Shown: one piece after another, positions 25,769 through 34,937 of the stretch
How the letters are laid out: every line of letters starts with the position of its first letter
Position numbering within the stretch: the first letter of the stretch is position 1
Source of the DNA: Microbispora amethystogenes
GTDB lineage: Bacteria > Actinomycetota > Actinomycetes > Streptosporangiales > Streptosporangiaceae
NCBI RefSeq assembly: GCF_016863015.1
Contig: NZ_BOOB01000017.1
Span: forward strand, 62,001 to 126,000
DNA length: 64,000 nucleotides
Reading direction: 5' to 3'
Made by a program: the position numbers and the translations under genes
The notes under the pieces: model-generated
The model's database searches: none
What the model saw: the letters and a program-made list of their open reading frames with translations, nothing else
Told to the model about the DNA's origin: nothing

Positions 25769-26554
25769 CTAGCGGCGCTCGACGGCCCGCAGCCCGGAGC
25801 CCGTGACGCCGATGTACTTGCCCTCGTAGGCGAAGACGCGGAAGAGCGACTGCCGCTCCGCGTGCTCCCGGAACACCAGGTTGTCCTGGATGTCGTCCAT
25901 GACCATGACATGCCTGCCGGTCAGATGGGGCCGCACGCGCCGGAGGAAGAACTCCCGCCCGGCTCTGGTCTTGTCCGAGTCGTAGTGGACCAGGTCGACC
26001 ATCGTGTCCGGAGACAGGAATTCCTCGAGATTGCGACGGTCGCCCTTCGTCCTCAGAGACCACCGGCTTCTCAGGTCGTTCGGCACGACATATCCGATGT
26101 AGCGCTCCGGATTGGCGAGCCGGAAGAATGGGAAATCGCTGGACATCAACCGCCCGGTCCCGTTGGCCCGCATCGCGGCGAGCATCGCCGCCGTGGACCA
26201 GCCGGCCGCCACTCCCGTCTCCAGGGCGAGCGCGGGCCGGACGATCCTGGTCAGCAGATAGAGCAGTTCCACGCCGCCACCCCCGCCCAGGTCCACCCCC
26301 ATGGCGGCGAGCGCCTCCATCCGCGGCCGGACGCGGTCCGCGAGGGCCCGGGCGAACTCCCCGCCCTCCCGCCACAGGACCGGGTCGACGGCGTTTCCCC
26401 ACGCGTCCAGATTCTCCGCGTGCTCCGCCGCCCAGGCACGGGCGGCGTTCCGCTCCCGGTCGTGCCCATGGCTCAGCCGCGACCATATTTTCCGCGTCAT
26501 CACGGGGAGATAAGCGGGACGGGCGGCATTCCTGGCGACGACGCGAATATTCAT
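25769..26554 (-). CDS. class I SAM methyltransferase (Methyltransf_24-like)
   Basis: 261 residues. SAM motif I is LALETGVAAGWSTAAMLAAM near residue 110, followed by GRLMSSDFPFF and VDLVHYDSDKT (motif II-like Asp) and VMVMDDIQDNLVF. The pattern ETG..AG.ST is that of the O-methyltransferase-3/Methyltransf_24 branch, which in polysaccharide loci usually methylates sugars. First gene of the minus-strand assembly run; the 79-bp gap upstream (26555-26633) probably holds a promoter. Confidence 0.82.
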   Translation of the reverse strand: MNIRVVARNAARPAYLPVMTRKIWSRLSHGHDRERNAARAWAAEHAENLDAWGNAVDPVLWREGGEFARALADRVRPRMEALAAMGVDLGGGGGVELLYLLTRIVRPALALETGVAAGWSTAAMLAAMRANGTGRLMSSDFPFFRLANPERYIGYVVPNDLRSRWSLRTKGDRRNLEEFLSPDTMVDLVHYDSDKTRAGREFFLRRVRPHLTGRHVMVMDDIQDNLVFREHAERQSLFRVFAYEGKYIGVTGSGLRAVERR

Positions 26555-26633
26555 AGTCGAATGCTACGAGCGCCGTTGATTTGACATCGGGAGCGCAACC
26601 GGAATTTCTCGGAAAACGGAGCGGAGGAAAAAT

Positions 26634-28952
26634 TCACCGAAGCCGGTAGACCGCGTAGCCGCCGGAGCGGTACACCGGTGTCGCGGCGGACGGCGCGTCC
26701 GGATCTCCCGCCCGCCGCTCGGACACCAGCCACCGCACGCCGTACCCGTCCCGCAACAGCCGGGCCGCCGGAGAGGCGGGATCGCGGACCGCGGCGTCGT
26801 TCTCCCGCAGCAGCCGCGGGTCCCGGAACGGGATGTCCTGCACCCGCACGCCGGGGCGCCAGCGCGCCATGTTCGCCGAGGTGTACGTCCAGCCCTCGAC
26901 CAGCACACGCCGTTCGGCCAGCGCCGCCAGCCAGAAGTGCCGGCTGTCGCACGGGCTCTCATGGCCCCATCGGCAGTGGGCGTCGGTCGCGACCAGGTCG
27001 TCCGGGCTCGAATGGGCCCGCAGCCACCTCGCCGCCGCCACCGTCCCCTCAGGGACCGTCTCCTCCTGGACCGTCCCCTCCGAAACCGTCCCGCCGGGCA
27101 CCCCGGCCTCGGCGGCGCCCGCGCCGCCCGGAAGGGCGTCGCCGGACGGAAGCGCCCTGGTGACCCACGCGGCGGGCAGGCCGAGAGCGCCGACCAGGAA
27201 CACCGTCCAGGCCCACAGGCGCGCCCCCCGCCACCCCCTGAGCGCCAGGACGCCCACGACCAGGGCCACGGCCACGGCCAGCACGCCGTACGGCAGATAG
27301 AGGAGCGCCTCCGGCCGCCCTGGCTCCAGGGGGACCCGGACGCCGCACAGCCACCGCACCAGGACCTCGATCAGCACCCCGGCCGCGACCGCGACGCCCG
27401 CGGTGCGGTACGGCAGGCGCGCCCGGGCCCGGGCCGCGGACAGCCCGCGTGCCGCGACGACCATCAGGTAGGGATAGGACCCGGCCAGGAAGTAGATCTG
27501 GCTCATCTGGCAGTGCCCGAGCAGGAGCACCGCGCCGAGGCCTGACCCGCCCATGCCGAGCATGAGGAGCACGCCCGGCGGCGTCCGCGTCCCCGGCCGG
27601 CCCGCGAGCAGCCCGAGGACGCCGAACCAGATCAGCGCCCAGCACACCGCGTACAGGCCGGCGGCCCCGAGCAGCGAGGCGGTCCCCGGACGCGCGTCGC
27701 CCCGGCCGGTCAGCTGGCCCCAGGTGACGCGCACCAGCGAGAGAGGATCCACGACGATGCCGTTGCGCGCGCCGCCGAACAGCACGAACTGCGCGTAGAG
27801 CAGGCACACCCCGGTCATCGCCGCCACGGCGAGCAGCGCCGGGGAGACCCGGCGGCGCCTGACCGCCTCGACCGCGCCGGCCGTCGCCAGCCCGGCGGCG
27901 AGCAGCGGCAACTGGGTGGCCTTGGCGCCCATCACCCCGACGAGGAGGACGCCGAGCATGATCCACCGGCCCGCGCCGCCGCGGCCGTGCAGGAGGTCGG
28001 CCACGAGCAGGACGACGGGCGCGAACAGCAGCGCCCCGAACGTCTGGGACGGGCTCGTCCACGACTCCGCCTTCCAGGTGAACACTCCCGTGCCCGGCCC
28101 GAGGTACAGGTTGGGCGCCACGACGTAGAACGTGCCCGCGACGGCCGCCAGCGCGCCTGCCCGGGAGCCCGCGCCGCGCCTGGCGACCATCCCCAGCAGG
28201 ACGACGAGCGCGGCCAGCACGGGCAGCATGCCGAGCCGGAACAGCAGCACCAGCGGCTCGACGCCGGTGATCCAGCTCGCCGCCGCGAGGTGCGCGTACA
28301 CGAACCAGTGGTACAGCAGCGGCTCCCCCGCGACCATCGGGGTCGCGGGCGGCATGTGGTGCTTCAGCTCCCCCACGAGCGCCAGGTGGTACGGCAGGTC
28401 GACGTTGACCGAGGCCATCCCCGGCCAGGTCAGGGCGGTGTGCCGGAAGAAGGTCACCGCGCTCCAGGCGACCAGGCTCGCGACGGTCAGCGCCAGCGCC
28501 CACGACCACCACAACGGCGCCGGCGTACGGAGCGCCCTCGACCCGCGGCCGCGCAGCCGGGGGACCCCGGCGACGGCCGCGAACGTGGCGACCGGCCACG
28601 CCAGGACGAGCAGCGGCGCCCCGGCGGCCCGGGCGGCGGCGTAGACGACGACCTCCACGGCGTAGCCGAGCGCCACGCCCAGCGCGATCTCCTCGGCCAT
28701 CGTGCGGCGGCCCCGGTAGAGGGCCCGCACCAGAAGCGTCCCCGGCAGCGCCACGCAGACGGCGAGGTACGCCGCGAAGAGGCCGAGATCCCTGGGCGAC
28801 ACGCCGTAGAACAGCGTCACGCCCGCCGTGAACACGGTCACCGACACCGCCGGCAGCCATCTCAGGCGAGGGGCCGGTGCGGATCGGCCGGTCCGGCGGT
28901 GAGGCCTCCGCCCCTCGACCGGTCGCGGTGTGGTGAGTGCTGTCTCGGCCAT
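26634..28952 (-). CDS. large polytopic membrane protein, GT-C-like, paralogue B
   Basis: 772 residues, colinear paralogue of 5714-8137. It has a basic N-terminus, about 12 helices, and the first-loop VDLPYHLALVGELKHH (Asp near residue 185) then YHWFVYAHLAAASW. The C-terminal soluble part has LRAHSSPDDLVATDAHCR and YGVRWLVSERR. A Gly/Glu/Thr/Val-rich insert (EGTVQEETVPEGTV region) separates the last helix from this domain and is absent from paralogue A. GT-C lipid-sugar-dependent transfer is inferred from topology and the acidic loop. Divergent from the GT4 gene at 29233. Confidence 0.88.
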   Translation of the reverse strand: MAETALTTPRPVEGRRPHRRTGRSAPAPRLRWLPAVSVTVFTAGVTLFYGVSPRDLGLFAAYLAVCVALPGTLLVRALYRGRRTMAEEIALGVALGYAVEVVVYAAARAAGAPLLVLAWPVATFAAVAGVPRLRGRGSRALRTPAPLWWSWALALTVASLVAWSAVTFFRHTALTWPGMASVNVDLPYHLALVGELKHHMPPATPMVAGEPLLYHWFVYAHLAAASWITGVEPLVLLFRLGMLPVLAALVVLLGMVARRGAGSRAGALAAVAGTFYVVAPNLYLGPGTGVFTWKAESWTSPSQTFGALLFAPVVLLVADLLHGRGGAGRWIMLGVLLVGVMGAKATQLPLLAAGLATAGAVEAVRRRRVSPALLAVAAMTGVCLLYAQFVLFGGARNGIVVDPLSLVRVTWGQLTGRGDARPGTASLLGAAGLYAVCWALIWFGVLGLLAGRPGTRTPPGVLLMLGMGGSGLGAVLLLGHCQMSQIYFLAGSYPYLMVVAARGLSAARARARLPYRTAGVAVAAGVLIEVLVRWLCGVRVPLEPGRPEALLYLPYGVLAVAVALVVGVLALRGWRGARLWAWTVFLVGALGLPAAWVTRALPSGDALPGGAGAAEAGVPGGTVSEGTVQEETVPEGTVAAARWLRAHSSPDDLVATDAHCRWGHESPCDSRHFWLAALAERRVLVEGWTYTSANMARWRPGVRVQDIPFRDPRLLRENDAAVRDPASPAARLLRDGYGVRWLVSERRAGDPDAPSAATPVYRSGGYAVYRLR

Positions 28953-29232
28953 GCGGCAAGCCTCGCGACCGCCGCCGGTCCGCCCGGGGCACGACGCCTG
29001 CCCCCGGCGGAGTCCTTGCCACTCCTTTGTCCCGGGGGAACGCCCCTGCCACGCCGAAAAGGCCGTGGAGACCGCGCGATCGGCGGTATTCCGCTGCCCG
29101 CCATTGCTTTACCTTTCCGTCCGGCCCGTGCCGATCGGCCTGAATCATGCCTCGGTAGGGAATGCGGAAAGGCTTCGCCGCCGCCGTGACGGTGTCGGCG
29201 AAAAGCTCAAATCGCGGGTTAGCTTCTCCGAC
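28953..29232. promoter_or_regulatory. divergent intergenic region with block shared with paralogue A
   Basis: 280 bp between paralogue B (minus) and a GT4 gene (plus). Positions 29006-29035 repeat the block seen at 8191-8220 upstream of paralogue A, beginning GGCGGAGTCCTTG and followed by CTCCTTTG. The right half (29100-29230) is less GC-rich and probably carries the plus-strand promoter; I cannot place boxes with confidence. Confidence 0.4.
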
Positions 29233-30450
29233 GTGAACAGGCTCATCACCGAAGAGCCCGTGGTGAGACCGGACGGCCGAATTCGGGTCATGGAAATCAT
29301 CGCGCGCATGAACATCGGCGGCCCGGCCACCCAGATCCTGGGGCTGTGCGAACGGCTGAACACCGAGGAGTTCGACCACCGCCTCTACACCGGGCAGGTC
29401 GAGGAGACGGAGGGCGACCGGCTCGGGGACACGGTGGCACGGGTGCACCGCGTCCCCGGTCTGGGCCGTTCGGTCCGGCCCGGCGACGACTGCCGCGCGC
29501 TGCTGCGGCTGGCCGCCGAGATGCGGGCCTTCCGGCCGCACATCGTGCACACCCGTACGGCCAAGGCGGGCGCGCTCGGCCGGGTGGCCGCCCGCCTCGC
29601 CCGGGTCGGCGCGGCGTGGGGCGGGGGGCGGACCGTGCACGTCTTCCACGGCCACCTGCTGCACGGCTACTTCTCGCCCGCGAAACGCCGCCTCTACGTG
29701 GGGGCGGAGCGGCGGCTGGCCGCCATGACCGACCGGCTGGTGACGGTGGGCGCCAACGTGCGCGACGATCTGCTCGCGGCCGGGATCGGCCGTCCCGGGC
29801 AGTACGTCGTGATACCGCCGGGCGTGCGGCTGGGCGGGGTGCCCGGCCGCGAGGCCGCCCGCGCGGAGCTGGGGCTTCCACCGGACGCGCCGGTCGTCGC
29901 CTTCGTCGGCAGGCTCACCAGGGTGAAGCGGCCCGACCGGTTCCTCGCGGCCGCGCGGGCCGTGCTCGCCCGCCTGCCCGCCTGCCGGTTCGTCGTCTGC
30001 GGCGGCGGCGAGCTCACGGACGAGGTGGAGCGGGCCGCCGGCGCCGCACCGGGCGCCTTCCACCTGCTCGGGTGGCGGGCGGACGTCGAGACCGTCTACG
30101 CGGCGGCCGACGTCGTCCTGCTCACCTCCGACAACGAGGGCACGCCGCTGACGTTGATCGAGGCCGGCATGGCGGGGACTCCCGTCGTCGCCACCCGCGT
30201 GGGCAGCGTCGAGGAGGTCGTCAGGCACGGGGTCACCGGCCTGCTGGCCGCCCCGGACGCGGGCGAACTGGCCGAGCACGCCTTCCGGCTGCTGACCGAC
30301 CCGGTGCTCGCCCGCCGCATGGGCGAGTCCGCCCGCCGCTGGACGACGGAGTCCTTCGCGGTCGAGCGCCTGGTGGCCGACACCGAGGCGCTCTACCGGT
30401 CGCTGTACGCCGCGTCCAGCCCGTCGTCGTTCCCAAGGAGCATCGCATGA
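29233..30450 (+). CDS. GT4-family glycosyltransferase
   Basis: 405 residues if the GTG at 29233 is used; ATG 29290 (MEIIARMNIGG) is also possible, and neither has a good ribosome site. The GT-B protein has the acceptor loop ARMNIGGPATQILGL, FHGHLLHGYFSPAKR, donor-side VAFVGRLTRVKRPDRFL and EX7E in NEGTPLTLIEAGMAGTPVV. The family resembles WcaJ-neighbour and PelF/EpsF-type enzymes. It opens a plus-strand operon (GT4 - epimerase - epimerase - WecA-like - Wzz kinase) and overlaps the next gene by ATGA. Confidence 0.88.
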   Translation: MNRLITEEPVVRPDGRIRVMEIIARMNIGGPATQILGLCERLNTEEFDHRLYTGQVEETEGDRLGDTVARVHRVPGLGRSVRPGDDCRALLRLAAEMRAFRPHIVHTRTAKAGALGRVAARLARVGAAWGGGRTVHVFHGHLLHGYFSPAKRRLYVGAERRLAAMTDRLVTVGANVRDDLLAAGIGRPGQYVVIPPGVRLGGVPGREAARAELGLPPDAPVVAFVGRLTRVKRPDRFLAAARAVLARLPACRFVVCGGGELTDEVERAAGAAPGAFHLLGWRADVETVYAAADVVLLTSDNEGTPLTLIEAGMAGTPVVATRVGSVEEVVRHGVTGLLAAPDAGELAEHAFRLLTDPVLARRMGESARRWTTESFAVERLVADTEALYRSLYAASSPSSFPRSIA

Positions 30451-31391
30451 GAGTCCTGGTCACCGGAGGCGCCGGGTTCATCGGCGCCAACCTCTGCCGG
30501 GCGCTGACCGTCCGGCCCGAGGTCGAGAGCGTCACCGTGCTGGACGATCTGAGCAGCGGGGACCCGGCCAACCTCGCCGACGTCGGGGCCGACCTCGTGA
30601 CCGGCAGCATCCTCGACCGGGACCTGCTGGCCGACCTCGTGCCCGGCGCGACGCACGTGATCCACCTGGCCGCGCGGCCCTCGGTGCCCCGGTCGGTGAG
30701 GGACCCGCTCGCCTCGCACGCCGTCAACGCGACGGGGACGCTGCACGTCCTGGAGGCGTGCCGGGCCACCCGCCCGCACGTGATCCTGGCGTCGTCGTCC
30801 TCCGTGTACGGCGACCGCGCCGAGGCGCGCAAGCACGAGGACCTGCCGGCCCGGCCGCTGAGCCCGTACGGCGCGAGCAAGCTCGCCGGCGAGGCGTACG
30901 CGCTGGCGTACGCCTCCAGCTACGGCCTCCCCGTGCTGCCGTTCCGCTTCTTCAACGTGTACGGCCCGCTCCAGCCGGCCGGGCACGCGTACGCCGCGGT
31001 GATCCCGGCGTTCGTCAGCGCCGCGCTGGCGGGCCTGCCGGTCCCGATCCACGGCGACGGGCGGCAGGCGCGTGACTTCACCTACGTGGGCTCGGTGGTG
31101 GACGTCCTCACCGACGCCGCGATCCGCCGGGTCACCAGCGGCACGCCGCTCAACCTGGCCTTCGGCACCCGCGTGTCCCTGCTCCATCTCAAGGACGCCC
31201 TGGCCGCCGTCCTCGGCCGGCCGGTCGGGGCGGAGTTCCGGCCGGCCCGCGCGGGCGACATCCGCGAGTCGCAGGCGTCGGCCCGCCTGCTGCTCGACCG
31301 GTTCCCCGGCGTCCGGCCGGTGCCGCTGGAGGAGGGCCTCCGCCTCACCGTGACCTGGTTCGAGAAGACGTCCGACGCCCGGAACGCCTGA
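30447..31391 (+). CDS. NAD-dependent sugar-nucleotide epimerase (GalE-like)
   Basis: 314 residues, ATG overlapping the preceding stop. Extended SDR motifs: VTGGAGFIGANLCRAL at the N-terminus, HLAARPSVPRS, SSSSVYG and YGASK with catalytic Tyr and Lys, and RFFNVYGPLQ. The AARPSVP loop is common in UDP-GlcNAc/UDP-glucose 4-epimerases of exopolysaccharide loci. Substrate not assignable by eye. Confidence 0.9.
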   Translation: MRVLVTGGAGFIGANLCRALTVRPEVESVTVLDDLSSGDPANLADVGADLVTGSILDRDLLADLVPGATHVIHLAARPSVPRSVRDPLASHAVNATGTLHVLEACRATRPHVILASSSSVYGDRAEARKHEDLPARPLSPYGASKLAGEAYALAYASSYGLPVLPFRFFNVYGPLQPAGHAYAAVIPAFVSAALAGLPVPIHGDGRQARDFTYVGSVVDVLTDAAIRRVTSGTPLNLAFGTRVSLLHLKDALAAVLGRPVGAEFRPARAGDIRESQASARLLLDRFPGVRPVPLEEGLRLTVTWFEKTSDARNA

Positions 31392-31456
31392 CACACCGCC
31401 TTTGCGCACGAAGTCCTATTGCGATCCTGTCCACCTCCACGTGCTGGGAGAAGTCC

Positions 31457-32455
31457 TTGACCACGTCAAGCGGGAACACCTATCTGATCACGGGCGGGAG
31501 CGGCTTCGTCGGATCCCACCTGACCGATGCCCTGCTCGCTCGCGGCGACTCGGTCGTCGTCCTGGACGACATGTCGACCGGCCGTCCGGCCAACCTCGCG
31601 CACCACGCGGGTGACCCGCGGCTGCGCGTGGTCCAGGGCTCGGTCCTGGACGAACTCATGGTGGACGAGCTCGTGCACGCGTGCGACGTGGTGATCCACC
31701 TTGCCGCCGCCGTGGGGGTGAAGCTCATCGTCGAACGACCGCTCCGCTCGCTGACCACCAACATCCGCGGTTCGGAGATCGTCGTCGAGGCGGCGTACCG
31801 CCACCGGCGGAAGACCCTGGTGACCAGCACGAGCGAGATCTACGGGAAGAACTCGGCCGGCCCGCTCCCCGAGGGGTCCGACCGGATCCTGGGCAGTCCG
31901 GACGTCGTCCGCTGGGCCTACAGCACGGCCAAGGCGGTGGAGGAGATCCTGGCCAACGCCTACCACAGCGAGCGCGGCCTGCCGACGGTCGTCGTCCGGC
32001 TGTTCAACACGGTGGGGCCGCGGCAGAGCCCGGCGTACGGCATGGTCATCCCCCGGCTCGTCCGGCAGGCGCTGGCGGGCGTGCCGCTCACCGTGCACGG
32101 CGACGGCACGCAGACCCGCTGCTTCGCGCACGTGCGCGACGTCGTGCGGGCTCTCCTCCTGCTGCTCGACGACGACCGCGCGGTCGGAGGGACGTTCAAC
32201 GTCGGCTCGAGCGACGAGGTGAGCATCCTGGAGCTGGCCAAGCTGATCGTCGAGCTCACCGGGAGCACCTCCGGCGTCGATCTCGTCCCGTACGCCGAGG
32301 CGTACGGCAAGGGCTTCGAGGACATGACGCGCCGGGTTCCCGACACCGGCAGGCTGCGCGCGCTGACCGGGTGGACGCCGGCCCTGTCGCTGGACGACAT
32401 CCTGCTGGAGACCATCGCCGACGCCCGCGCCGAACTCGCGGCCCCGGGCCGGTGA
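31457..32455 (+). CDS. NAD-dependent sugar-nucleotide epimerase/dehydratase
   Basis: 332 residues from a TTG start eight bases after GGGAG; no ATG or GTG fits before the NTYLITGGSGFVGSHL nucleotide-binding start. SDR motifs: HLAAAVGVKLIVERPL, TSTSEIYGKN, YSTAKAVEE and RLFNTVGPRQ. The AAVGVKLI and GKN strings set it apart from the neighbouring epimerase and recall the UDP-glucuronate decarboxylase/GDP-mannose dehydratase side of the family. Ends in a GTGA overlap with the WecA-like gene. Confidence 0.9.
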   Translation: MTTSSGNTYLITGGSGFVGSHLTDALLARGDSVVVLDDMSTGRPANLAHHAGDPRLRVVQGSVLDELMVDELVHACDVVIHLAAAVGVKLIVERPLRSLTTNIRGSEIVVEAAYRHRRKTLVTSTSEIYGKNSAGPLPEGSDRILGSPDVVRWAYSTAKAVEEILANAYHSERGLPTVVVRLFNTVGPRQSPAYGMVIPRLVRQALAGVPLTVHGDGTQTRCFAHVRDVVRALLLLLDDDRAVGGTFNVGSSDEVSILELAKLIVELTGSTSGVDLVPYAEAYGKGFEDMTRRVPDTGRLRALTGWTPALSLDDILLETIADARAELAAPGR

Positions 32456-33480
32456 ACGGCGCGACCGTCCTGGCCACCTCGGCAAGCGCCTTCGCCGGCT
32501 GCGCGGCGGCGACCCCCGTGATGCGGCGCCTCGCGCTGCGCTGGGGACTCACCGACAAGCCCGGGGGGCACAAGTCGCACCGGCGGCCGACACCCTATCT
32601 GGGCGGGATCGCCATCATGCTGTGCACCGTCGTCCCACCGGTGGCGCTCGCCGGCGCGGCCGGCCAGCGGATCGCCGGCATCCTCGTCGGCGCCGTGGCC
32701 ATGACCCTGCTCGGGCTGATCGACGACGTCGCGCCGCTCCCCCCGCCGACCCGGCTGGCCGTACAGGCGCTGGCGGCCGGGGTGGCCGTGACGAGCGGGG
32801 TCGTGGCGCCGGTGACCGGATCCTGGCCGGACGTGCCGATCACCCTGCTGTGGATCGTCGTGGTCACCAACTCGTTCAACCTGCTCGACAACATGGACGG
32901 CGCGCTGGGCGCCGTCGCCGTGGTCAGCACCGCGCTTCTCTCTGCCGCCGCCTTCGTGTCCGGGCGTCCGGAGATCGGCCTGCTCCTGGCCGCCCTGTCC
33001 CCCGCCGTGCTGGGGTTCCTGCTGTACAACTGGGCGCCGGCGCGGATCTTCATGGGGGACGCCGGCTCGCTGTTCATCGGGTTCGTGCTCGCGTCCTCGA
33101 CGGCACTGGTGATCACCGGCACCGGGACCGGTACGGCGGTCGCGGGCCTGCTCCTGCCGACCTTCGTCGCGACCGTCGACACCGGGATCGTGCTGCTGTC
33201 GAGGCGCAGGGCGGGCCGGCCGCTGCTGCAGGGCGGCTCCGACCACCTCTCGCACCGGCTGCACCGGCTCGGTCTCGGCAAGCGGCCCACGGCCCTCGCG
33301 CTCGCCGCGCTCGCCGCCGCCGCCGGCCTGGCCGACCTGGCGATGACGCTGGGCTGGGTCGCGCCGGCCGGCGCGGCGATCGGCGGAGTCGCCGCCGCCT
33401 GCGTCGCCGTCGTGCTGCCGCAGCGCGTCCCGGTCTATCCGCCGATCCGTCCCCGGACCTCTATCCGTGTAAGGGGCTGA
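32452..33480 (+). CDS. MraY/WecA-family polyprenyl-phosphate sugar-1-phosphate transferase
   Basis: 342 residues, GTG start coupled to the upstream gene. Ten or eleven hydrophobic helices with the family motifs LGLIDDV, NSFNLLDNMDGALG and FMGDAGSLFIG, and a His-rich cytoplasmic loop SDHLSHRLHRLG. Such enzymes start glycan assembly by moving a HexNAc-1-phosphate from a UDP-sugar to polyprenyl phosphate. It is the only initiating transferase seen in the locus. RPTPYLGGIAI near residue 44 is the standard substrate-loop entry. Confidence 0.92.
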   Translation: MNGATVLATSASAFAGCAAATPVMRRLALRWGLTDKPGGHKSHRRPTPYLGGIAIMLCTVVPPVALAGAAGQRIAGILVGAVAMTLLGLIDDVAPLPPPTRLAVQALAAGVAVTSGVVAPVTGSWPDVPITLLWIVVVTNSFNLLDNMDGALGAVAVVSTALLSAAAFVSGRPEIGLLLAALSPAVLGFLLYNWAPARIFMGDAGSLFIGFVLASSTALVITGTGTGTAVAGLLLPTFVATVDTGIVLLSRRRAGRPLLQGGSDHLSHRLHRLGLGKRPTALALAALAAAAGLADLAMTLGWVAPAGAAIGGVAAACVAVVLPQRVPVYPPIRPRTSIRVRG

Positions 33481-33485
33481 CACCC

Positions 33486-34886
33486 ATGGAACTGCTCTAT
33501 TACGCGCGGCTGATGCGCAGACACTGGCTGCTTCTGCTGCTCTCGCTGTCGGCGGGAGCGGGAGTGGCCTTCGCCGTGACCACCCACGCCACGCCGCGGT
33601 ACGTCGCCGGGATCACCATGCTGGTCTCGGCGGACGACCGGGAGGGCAGCCTCTCCACCGCTCTCCAGGCGGGGGCGCTGTCCCAGCAGCGGGTGCAGTC
33701 GTACGCCGCCCTGCTGACCAGCCGCCGGGTGGTCGGCCGGGTCGCCGGCGCCGAGGACGTCCGCGAGCTGCGGGACGCCATCTCCGCCAGCGCGATTCCC
33801 AGCACCACTCTGCTCCGGGTCACCGTCGCCGACAGCGACCCCGTGCGCGCCGCCCACCGGGCGGACGCCCTGGGCTCGGCGTTCACCCGGGTGATCGACG
33901 AGATCGAGCGGCCCACACCCAAGAGCCCGCCCACGGTCCGCGTCACCGTGGTCGACCCGGCGGAGGTCCCGCAGACCCCGGAGTCCCCCCGGCCTCCGGT
34001 CGACGTCGCGCTCGGCGCGCTGCTCGCGCTGCTCGCGGCCGTCACGGGCCTCGTCCTGCGCGACCGGCTCGACACCACCGTCAAGACCGCCGAGACGCTG
34101 CAGAAGGTCGCCGGCAGTTCGATCCTCGGGGTCATCGGCTACGAACGCGACGCCCGGCGGCATCCGCTGATCCTGCGCGACCAGGGCCGGTCGTCGCGCG
34201 CCGAGGCGTTCCGGTCGTTGCGGACGAACCTCCAGTTCATCGGTGTGGACAGGCAGCCCAGGTCGCTCGTCGTGACCAGTTGCCTGCCGGGCGAGGGCAA
34301 GTCGTCCACGTCCGCCAACCTCGCGATCACCATGGCCCAGGCGGGCTGGCGGGTGGTCCTGGTCGACGCCGACCTGCGGCGTCCCAGCGTCCCCCGCTAT
34401 CTCGGCATCGAGGGCGGAACCGGGCTCACCGACGTGCTCATCGAGCGGGCGCGGCTGCACGACGTCATCCAGACGTGGGGGCAGCCGGGCCTTGCCGTGC
34501 TGCCCAGCGGCCGGATCCCGCCGAACCCCAGCGAGCTGCTCGGGTCGCGGGGCATGCGCTCGGTGCTGGCCCAGCTCACCGAGGAGTACGACATGGTCAT
34601 CATCGACGCGCCGCCGCTGCTGCCCGTCACCGACGCCGCCGCACTCGGCGCGATCTGCGACGGCGCGCTGCTCGTCGTGCGGCACGGCAAGACCCGGCGC
34701 GAGCAGGTGCTCCGGGCCGGTGAGCTGCTGTCGTCGATCAACGCCCGCCTCGTCGGCACCGTGCTGAACTTCGTGCCCGCCAAGCACGGCTCCTACTACG
34801 GCTACGGATACGGGTACGGATACGACTCGGCGGTCCAGGAGGCCGCGCCGGAGACGCCGCAGCCCCAGGCGCCCATACCGGTGTAG
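33486..34886 (+). CDS. Wzz / bacterial tyrosine kinase chain-length regulator
   Basis: 466 residues, 5 bp after the WecA-like gene. The N-terminal half is a Wzz-type periplasmic segment between two membrane helices (about 15-33 and 175-195). The C-terminal half is a BY-kinase P-loop domain: Walker A in LPGEGKSSTSANLA, Walker A' VVLVDADLRRP and Walker B MVIIDAPPLLP. The tail has a run of alternating Tyr and Gly (YYGYGYGYGY), the expected autophosphorylation cluster. It controls polymer length and export. The phosphatase at 34938-35525 is the likely partner. Confidence 0.92.
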   Translation: MELLYYARLMRRHWLLLLLSLSAGAGVAFAVTTHATPRYVAGITMLVSADDREGSLSTALQAGALSQQRVQSYAALLTSRRVVGRVAGAEDVRELRDAISASAIPSTTLLRVTVADSDPVRAAHRADALGSAFTRVIDEIERPTPKSPPTVRVTVVDPAEVPQTPESPRPPVDVALGALLALLAAVTGLVLRDRLDTTVKTAETLQKVAGSSILGVIGYERDARRHPLILRDQGRSSRAEAFRSLRTNLQFIGVDRQPRSLVVTSCLPGEGKSSTSANLAITMAQAGWRVVLVDADLRRPSVPRYLGIEGGTGLTDVLIERARLHDVIQTWGQPGLAVLPSGRIPPNPSELLGSRGMRSVLAQLTEEYDMVIIDAPPLLPVTDAAALGAICDGALLVVRHGKTRREQVLRAGELLSSINARLVGTVLNFVPAKHGSYYGYGYGYGYDSAVQEAAPETPQPQAPIPV

Positions 34887-34901
34887 CGCCGGCAAAGCAG
34901 G

Positions 34902-34937
34902 GGCGTGGGGCCGCGTCGGGTGACGCGGCCCCACGCC
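34902..34937. terminator. bidirectional terminator hairpin
   Basis: A perfect 16-bp inverted repeat with a 4-nt GGGT loop fills the gap between the convergent kinase (stop 34886) and phosphatase (stop 34938) genes. It can serve both strands and closes the polysaccharide locus. Confidence 0.85.
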
